Below are positions 57,870-64,000 of a DNA stretch of 64,000 nt, one piece after another; within the stretch, counting starts at the first letter, position 1, and each line of letters opens with the position of its first letter. A program made the translations under genes and the position numbers. Location: the NCBI RefSeq assembly GCF_003947455.1, contig NZ_QHJH01000016.1, positions 1-64,000 on the forward strand, in the 5' to 3' direction. The notes below the pieces were generated by a model that saw only the letters and a list, made by a program, of their open reading frames with translations, was not told the DNA's origin and did no database searches. Origin of the DNA: Streptomyces sp. WAC 04229. Lineage in GTDB: Bacteria; Actinomycetota; Actinomycetes; Streptomycetales; Streptomycetaceae.

Positions 57870-57962
57870 TAGAGACGGACGCCGAGCGCGCAACATGTCC
57901 GCCGAACTCGGATATCCCCTCACTCTTCGGCCATCCCTGGGCGATGTGACGGCACGCGAACC

Positions 57963-57995
57963 CTATTGACGGCAAGCCAATAAACGCTCTTACTT
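57963..57995 (+). promoter_or_regulatory. promoter of fadA-fadB with CTATTGAC operator-like box
   Basis: TTGACG (57966-57971) followed after 17-18 bp by CTTACT/TTACTT (57989-57995) is a plausible promoter. The -35 is part of CTATTGAC (57963-57970), and TATTG pairs with CAATA as an inverted repeat across 57964-57982. The octamer repeats at the divergent ligase promoter, suggesting one regulator for both. Confidence 0.55.
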
Positions 57996-58076
57996 GTCCC
58001 CACCGGATCCACCACCTGCACCCGGAGTGCCCGGATCGGCAGCAGTCGCCTGCCGACGAGAGGAAGTGCCAGGACA

Positions 58077-59285
<1,209 letters not shown>

Positions 59286-59339
59286 CCCCTTTCCCCCGCG
59301 TGCCGGCCACGTACATCCCCTCGAAAGGAGCGCCCACCG

Positions 59340-61505
59340 ATGCTGGCGAAGAACATGATCCACTGGGAACAGGGACCTGACGGCGTCGTCCTGCTGACCA
59401 TGGACGACGCCGATCAGCCGGTCAACACGATGAACCGGACCTACGTGGATTCGATGGAGGCCACCGTCACCCGCCTCGAGACGGAGCGGGATGACATCAC
59501 CGGGGTCGTCCTCACCTCCGCCAAGAAGAGCTTCTTCGCCGGCGGAGACATCGGCTTCATGAGCAGGGCCCAGCCGGACAACGCCGCGGAACTCAGTGAG
59601 CTGTGCGGGGTCCTGAAGTCACAGCTGCGCCGGCTGGAGACCCTCGGCAGGCCGGTGGCCGCGGCCATGAACGGCACGGCACTCGGCGGCGGGCTCGAGA
59701 TCGCGCTCGCCTGTCACCGGCGCATCGCCCTGGCAACGCCGAGCAGCCGCTTCGGCCTGCCGGAGGTGACTCTGGGCCTGCTGCCCGGCGCCGGTGGAGT
59801 CAGCCGGACCGTCCGTCTCCTGGGGCTCCAGGACGCGCTGACCGACATCCTGCTCACGGGGCGGCAGTACAAGCCCCAGGAGGCGCTCGCCAAGGGGCTG
59901 GTCCATGAACTCGCCCAGACGCCGGAGGAACTGCTCGCCAGGGCCAGGCAATGGGTGGTGACCCATCCTGAGGCCACTCAGCCGTGGGACGCCCCGGGGT
60001 TCCGCATGCCGGGCGGGTCCCCTTCCCATCCGAAGGTGGCGGCGATGCTGCCGACCCTCTCGGCGCACCTGCGCAAGCAGCTCAAGGGTGCGAACGTGCC
60101 GGCGCCGCGCAACATCCTCGCCGCGGCCGTCGAGAGCGCGCAGGTCGACCTGGAGACCGGGCAGAAGATCGAGACCGGCTACCTCGTGGAACTGATGACG
60201 GGTCAGATCTCGACCAACATGATGCAGGCGTTCTTCTACGACATGCAGCACATCGGCTCCGGTGGAAGCCGTCCCGAAGGCTACCCGCCCCACACCGTCC
60301 ACAGGGTGGGCGTACTGGGCGCCGGCATGATGGGAGCCGGCATCGCGTACTCCTGCGCCCGCAGCGGCGTGCCGGTGGTGCTCAAGGACGTCACCTACGA
60401 CGCGGCGCAGAAGGGCAAGGACTACTCCCGACAGGTCCTGGCCAGGGCCGTGGCACGCGGACGGCTCTCCCAGACCGAGGCCGACGAGGTGCTCGCACGG
60501 ATCATGCCGACCGCCGACCCGGCAGACTGCAGCGGCTGCGATCTGGTGATCGAGGCGGTCTTCGAGGACCCGGACCTCAAGCGGCAGGTCTTCCGCGACA
60601 TCGAAGACGTCGTCGCACCGGACGCCGTACTGGGATCCAACACCTCCACGCTCCCGATCACCGGGCTGGCGGAGGCGGTCGAGCGCCCCGAGGACTTCAT
60701 CGGTCTGCACTTCTTCTCCCCCGTGGACAAGATGCCCCTGCTGGAGATCATCACCGGGGAGAAGACCAGCGAGCACACCGTGGCGAAGGCGGTCGACATG
60801 GCGCGGCAGATCGGCAAGACGCCGATCGTGGTCAACGACAGCCGGGGCTTCTTCACGAGTCGCGTGATATCCAAGTTCATCGACGAGGCGGTGGCCATGA
60901 TCGGCGAGGGGCTTCCTCCCGCCTCGGTGGAGCAGGCCGGCTCGCAGGCCGGCTACCCCGCACCTCCGCTGCAGCTGCTGGACGAACTGACGCTGACTCT
61001 GCCCCGGAAGATCCGTGAGGAGACCAGGGCCGCGGTCCTGGCCGAGGGCGGCGACTGGCGTCCGCACGGTTCGGAGCCGGTCATGGACCGCATGATCGAC
61101 GAGTTCGGGCGTGGCGGACGTTCCTCGGGCGCCGGGTTCTACGAGTACGTCGACGGCCGGCGCACGCGGCTGTGGCGGGGGCTGTACGAGCACTTCGCCG
61201 TGCCGGGCCGTGAGATCCCGTTCGAGGACATGAAGGAACGGATGCTTTTCGCCGAGGCACTGGACACGGTCCGGTGCCTCGACGAAGGCGTCCTGCGGTC
61301 GGTGCCCGACGCCAACGTCGGCTCCATCCTGGGCATCGGTTTCCCGGCCTGGACCGGCGGTGTACTGCAGTACATCAACGGCTACGCGGGCGGACTCCAC
61401 GGATTCGCCGCGCGGTCGAGGGAGCTGGCCGAGCGGTACGGCGAGCGGTTCGAGCCGCCGCGATCCCTCGTGGCCAAGGCCGAGCGAGGCGAATCCTACG
61501 AGTGA
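59340..61505 (+). CDS. fadB: 3-hydroxyacyl-CoA dehydrogenase / enoyl-CoA hydratase fusion (FadB)
   Basis: The 721-residue protein does hydration and oxidation in beta-oxidation. The N-terminal crotonase domain (about 1-200) has FFAGGDIGFM and GGGLEIALACHRR (Glu about 118); the NAD domain begins at GAGMMGAG (about 323-330), with catalytic His in LHFFSPVDKMP (about 456) and a C-terminal dimerisation region ending near SYE. Length matches FadB/FadJ. An AAAGGAG site precedes the ATG. Its end overlaps the convergent TetR gene by 10 bp. Confidence 0.94.
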   Translation: MLAKNMIHWEQGPDGVVLLTMDDADQPVNTMNRTYVDSMEATVTRLETERDDITGVVLTSAKKSFFAGGDIGFMSRAQPDNAAELSELCGVLKSQLRRLETLGRPVAAAMNGTALGGGLEIALACHRRIALATPSSRFGLPEVTLGLLPGAGGVSRTVRLLGLQDALTDILLTGRQYKPQEALAKGLVHELAQTPEELLARARQWVVTHPEATQPWDAPGFRMPGGSPSHPKVAAMLPTLSAHLRKQLKGANVPAPRNILAAAVESAQVDLETGQKIETGYLVELMTGQISTNMMQAFFYDMQHIGSGGSRPEGYPPHTVHRVGVLGAGMMGAGIAYSCARSGVPVVLKDVTYDAAQKGKDYSRQVLARAVARGRLSQTEADEVLARIMPTADPADCSGCDLVIEAVFEDPDLKRQVFRDIEDVVAPDAVLGSNTSTLPITGLAEAVERPEDFIGLHFFSPVDKMPLLEIITGEKTSEHTVAKAVDMARQIGKTPIVVNDSRGFFTSRVISKFIDEAVAMIGEGLPPASVEQAGSQAGYPAPPLQLLDELTLTLPRKIREETRAAVLAEGGDWRPHGSEPVMDRMIDEFGRGGRSSGAGFYEYVDGRRTRLWRGLYEHFAVPGREIPFEDMKERMLFAEALDTVRCLDEGVLRSVPDANVGSILGIGFPAWTGGVLQYINGYAGGLHGFAARSRELAERYGERFEPPRSLVAKAERGESYE

Positions 61506-62182
61506 GGTGTGTGCGGTGGTCCGAGCATCGGCACCAGGAACTGCCGGGCCACCGCACGCAGCTGCTCATCGTCGTCGAGATCGATGACATGGCTGGGAAT
61601 GACGAGGAACGACGCGGACATGCGCACCATCATCTCGGCCACCAGGTCCACCTGCACATGACCGGCGATGTTCCCCGCGCGCTGCTCCCGAAGCAGTCGC
61701 GATGCCACGAACTGCTGCACCACGGCCAGGGTGCGTCCTCCGTCACTGGTCATGGACGGGACCACGGCGTCCGGCTCGGCGGTCATGAGACCTCCGATGA
61801 GGCGGTTGCCGCGGATGGCCCTGAGCGAACTCACGAACCCCACGACGACCCGGTCGGCGACGGTGTCGGCGTCCTGGATGTCCAGGATGAAGCGGTCGAA
61901 GTACCGCCGGAACTCACGCCGTACCACCTGCTCGACCAACTGGTCCTTGGTAGCGAACCGGCGGTAGACCGTAATCCGGGAGACGCCGGCCAGCCGCGCC
62001 ACGTCCGCCATGGTCGAGCGCTTGATGCCCATGCGGCAGAACTGCTCGTAGGCCGCGTCGAGCAGACGCTCCGACACCTCGTCATCTCCCCCGGCGCCCT
62101 CGACGGCCTCGGCGAACACGCTCTCCAGCACGGACGGAGCACCGGACGACGACCTCATGAGTGCCAACAGGACAGGTTCCAC
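61496..62182 (-). CDS. TetR family regulator divergent from lcp (LcpR-like)
   Basis: The 228-residue protein has a TetR helix-turn-helix at about 46-92 (LLDAAYEQFCRMGIKRSTMADVARLAGVSRITVYRRF) and a long helical effector domain. GTG at 62182 is chosen because GGGAGG lies 5 bp upstream; the ATG at 62158 is the alternative. It is divergent from lcp across 138 bp. In Gordonia a TetR protein, LcpR, sits next to lcp and represses it, so this is the probable equivalent, with rubber breakdown products as inducers. Confidence 0.88.
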   Translation of the reverse strand: MEPVLLALMRSSSGAPSVLESVFAEAVEGAGGDDEVSERLLDAAYEQFCRMGIKRSTMADVARLAGVSRITVYRRFATKDQLVEQVVRREFRRYFDRFILDIQDADTVADRVVVGFVSSLRAIRGNRLIGGLMTAEPDAVVPSMTSDGGRTLAVVQQFVASRLLREQRAGNIAGHVQVDLVAEMMVRMSASFLVIPSHVIDLDDDEQLRAVARQFLVPMLGPPHTPHS

Positions 62183-62256
62183 GACTGCCTCCCTGATTCT
62201 GTGAAGCCTCTGGCGTTCACGTCTCGCATGTGCTCCCCTGTTGAAACAAAGAAGCA

Positions 62257-62271
62257 CGATGCGTTTCATCG
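62257..62271. promoter_or_regulatory. candidate LcpR operator between the TetR and lcp genes
   Basis: CGATGCGTTTCATCG is an inverted repeat with arms CGATG/CATCG and a CGTTT centre. Just upstream TTGAAACAAAG (62241-62251) repeats the GAAAC element found inverted as GTTTC here. The site is 50 bp before the lcp start and 75 bp before the TetR start, suited to control of both. TTGAAA (62241-62246) may be the lcp -35. Confidence 0.55.
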
Positions 62272-62320
62272 TACCAACCTCCGCAAGGACGCCACGGAAC
62301 TCAAGGAGGAGTTCACAGCG

Positions 62321-63550
62321 ATGGATGGACTCAGCAGGCGCAAGATGTTGTTCGCGAGCGGGGCGGTGGGGGCCTTCGGGGCGCTGAGCCTGGCCTCGCC
62401 CACCCACGCACGGTCCCTGTGGACGTGGGCGCCGAGCGGCTCGGTGGCCGGCAAGGGAGCCGGCCTCGACCCCGAATGGGTCTGGGACGAGGAGGTCGAC
62501 CGGTTGGTCGCCGCCGTGATCGAGCGCGGCGACGTGGCCAAGACCAACGCCGCGCTGCGCTCATGGACCCGCAACGACCAGGCGCTGCCGGCCGGACTCC
62601 CCGCGGACCTGCGCGACTTCATGGAGAGGGCCCGCCAACTGCCCGCCTGGGCAGACCGGGACAAGCTGGAGAGGGCCGCCGAGTTCAACAAGTCGAGGGG
62701 CCTGTACCTCAACCTGCTGAACGGAGTCGGCGGCGGCATGCTGAGCACCGCCATCCCTCGTGAGGCGCGCTCCGTCTACTACTCCAAGGGCGGCGCCGAC
62801 ATGGAGGACAGGGTCGCCAAGACCAGCCTGCTGGGCTTCGCCGTCGGGGACCTCAACGCGTTCCGACCCGACGGCGACGTCGTCGTGCAGGCCGTCAAGA
62901 CCCGCCTGGTGCACGCGGCCGTACGGCACCTGCTGCCCCAGTCACCGGCCTGGACCCGGACCAGCGGCGGCCAGACGATTCCCATCAGCCAGCAGGACAT
63001 GCTGGTCACCTGGCACAGTCTGCCCACCTACGCCATGCGGAAGATGCTCGAGTGGAAGGTACCCGTCCCGGCCGCCGACTCGGCCGCCTACCTGCACGTG
63101 TGGCAGGTCACCGCCCACATGCTCGGCATCCGGGACGAGTACATCCCCGCCACCTGGGACGCGGCCAACGCACAGTCCAAGCAGGTCCTCGACCCCATCC
63201 TGGCCCCCACGCGCGAGGGCGTCGAACTGACCGACATCCTGCTGCGCCAGCTCGCCGAGCAGACCAGCCCCGGCGGGATCGACCGCCCACTCGTCAACGC
63301 CCTCGCCCGGTACCTGGTCGGCGACCAGGTCGCCGACTGGGACGGCATTCCGCGTGAGCCGTTCTGGGAGAAGGCCATCGCGACCGCCTGGCCGAAGCTG
63401 GTCGCCTTCCGGGAGAAGCTGATCCCGCTGCCCCTCGTACCGCCTCTGGCCTGGACGATCGACGAGGCGGCCCGGAAGTACATCCTCTTCTACCTCACCA
63501 AGGGACGGGGAACCCACATCGACATTCCCGAAACCAACCGTCCCGCCTGA
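62321..63550 (+). CDS. lcp: latex clearing protein, rubber oxygenase (first copy)
   Basis: The 409-residue haem b protein is secreted and cleaves cis-1,4-polyisoprene endolytically with O2 to oligomers with aldehyde and ketone ends. A Tat signal (SRRKMLF, residues 5-11; cleavage near 30) leads into the DUF2236/MpaB-type helical fold. Residues known to matter in Streptomyces sp. K30 Lcp occur at identical positions: E148, R164, K167 (distal haem ligand), T168, R195, H198 (proximal haem ligand) and R202. AAGGAGGAG lies 9 bp before the ATG. It is divergent from the TetR gene, with a second copy 65 bp downstream. Confidence 0.94.
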   Translation: MDGLSRRKMLFASGAVGAFGALSLASPTHARSLWTWAPSGSVAGKGAGLDPEWVWDEEVDRLVAAVIERGDVAKTNAALRSWTRNDQALPAGLPADLRDFMERARQLPAWADRDKLERAAEFNKSRGLYLNLLNGVGGGMLSTAIPREARSVYYSKGGADMEDRVAKTSLLGFAVGDLNAFRPDGDVVVQAVKTRLVHAAVRHLLPQSPAWTRTSGGQTIPISQQDMLVTWHSLPTYAMRKMLEWKVPVPAADSAAYLHVWQVTAHMLGIRDEYIPATWDAANAQSKQVLDPILAPTREGVELTDILLRQLAEQTSPGGIDRPLVNALARYLVGDQVADWDGIPREPFWEKAIATAWPKLVAFREKLIPLPLVPPLAWTIDEAARKYILFYLTKGRGTHIDIPETNRPA

Positions 63551-63615
63551 CCGAAACCGGCACCCGCGCGGATGGCCTCCGCGGCCTCGGCGGGACTCAA
63601 GGAAGGGTTCTCAGC

Positions 63616-64000
63616 ATGGACGACCTGAGCAGGCGCAAGATGCTGATCATGGGAGGAGCGCTCGGAGCGCTCGGAGCACTGGGGGCCGCGTCACCGGTCC
63701 AGGCCCGATCCCTGTGGACGTGGGCGCCGAGCGGCTCGGTGGCCGGCAAGGGAGCGGGCGTCGACCCCGACTGGGTCTGGGACGAGGAGGCGGATCCCGT
63801 CCTCGCCGCCGTGATCGAGCGCGGCGACGTGGCCAAAGCCAACGCAGCGCTCCGCAAGTGGACCCGCAACGACCAGCCCCTGCCGGCCGGACTCCCCACC
63901 GACTTGCGCGACTTCATGGAGAAGGCCCGCCAGCTGCCCGCCTGGGCGGACCGGGACAAGCTCGCGGCCGCGGCCAGGTTCACCACGAAGAAGGGCATCT
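63616..64000 (+). CDS. lcp: latex clearing protein, second tandem copy (cut by window end)
   Basis: The first 128 residues are present: Tat signal SRRKMLIMGG (residues 5-14) and the same SLWTWAPSGSVAGKGAG opening as the first copy, then a sequence about 80 percent identical by eye. The haem-site region lies beyond the window. A 47-bp stretch (63709-63755) is identical at DNA level to 62414-62460, indicating a fairly recent duplication or conversion. AAGGAAGGG lies about 8-10 bp before the ATG; it is probably co-transcribed with the first copy. Confidence 0.9.
   Translation, partial: MDDLSRRKMLIMGGALGALGALGAASPVQARSLWTWAPSGSVAGKGAGVDPDWVWDEEADPVLAAVIERGDVAKANAALRKWTRNDQPLPAGLPTDLRDFMEKARQLPAWADRDKLAAAARFTTKKGI

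Overview
The window is high-GC actinobacterial DNA with dense short intergenic gaps, GTG/ATG starts behind GGAGG-type ribosome binding sites, and gene families typical of Streptomyces (PadR, PucR and DasR-like GntR regulators, a SpoIIE-type phosphatase, a streptogrisin-like secreted protein, many Sec and Tat exported enzymes). It looks like a chromosome-arm segment of a Streptomyces. No rRNA, tRNA, CRISPR array, transposase or integrase is visible. Position 1 opens with a perfect 73-bp inverted repeat that breaks the first gene, most simply a foldback at a contig end.

1-15 kb: a 5'-truncated FN3 protein, a membrane-anchored exported protein, PadR, a FadH-type 2,4-dienoyl-CoA reductase behind a 36-bp palindrome, two proteins of unknown function, a PAS-GAF-SpoIIE phosphatase, a PrmC-like methyltransferase, a MarR-linked molybdopterin oxidoreductase/flavin reductase pair, an Rv1733c-type membrane protein, a CE7 esterase, a GntR regulator with a DasR-like site, and a PadR/methyltransferase/SnoaL group. 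15-27 kb: a short divergent Rho paralogue, a DD-carboxypeptidase, a fatty-acid desaturase, uppP, two overlapping crcB genes, ArsR and MarR regulators, SseB, SRPBCC, a 481-residue GAPDH and a membrane protein with a PI-PLC-like domain. 27-43 kb: a large exported beta-helix glycosidase (GH87-like), argG, a GABA catabolic pair (gabT and an aldehyde dehydrogenase) with a divergent PucR regulator, and a bxlEFGA-like oligosaccharide operon (binding protein, two permeases, GH3 enzyme) with CGAAAGTTTCG operators.

43-51 kb: an exported PHB-depolymerase-family esterase; a carnitine-to-glycine-betaine cassette (dehydrocarnitine cleavage enzyme, L-carnitine dehydrogenase, betainyl-CoA thioesterase) behind a regulator that fuses XRE and TetR domains; an ABC-F ATPase preceded by a seven-codon leader peptide and an attenuator-like leader; a streptogrisin-like pseudoprotease; and a lamin-tail-domain protein.

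51-64 kb is the most coherent block. A five-gene operon (acyl-CoA ligase, TetR, acyl-CoA dehydrogenase, nitronate-monooxygenase-like flavoprotein, XdhC) diverges from a thiolase and a FadB-type protein. Next come a TetR regulator and, divergent from it, two tandem latex clearing protein (Lcp, rubber oxygenase) genes, the second cut by the window end. Lcp1 has all the catalytic residues known from the Streptomyces sp. K30 enzyme at the same numbering. I read the block as a natural-rubber (polyisoprene) utilisation island: extracellular Lcp cleaves the polymer, a molybdenum hydroxylase (expected outside the window, suggested by XdhC) would oxidise the aldehyde ends, and the ligase and beta-oxidation enzymes would consume the products. 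The last two steps are inference.
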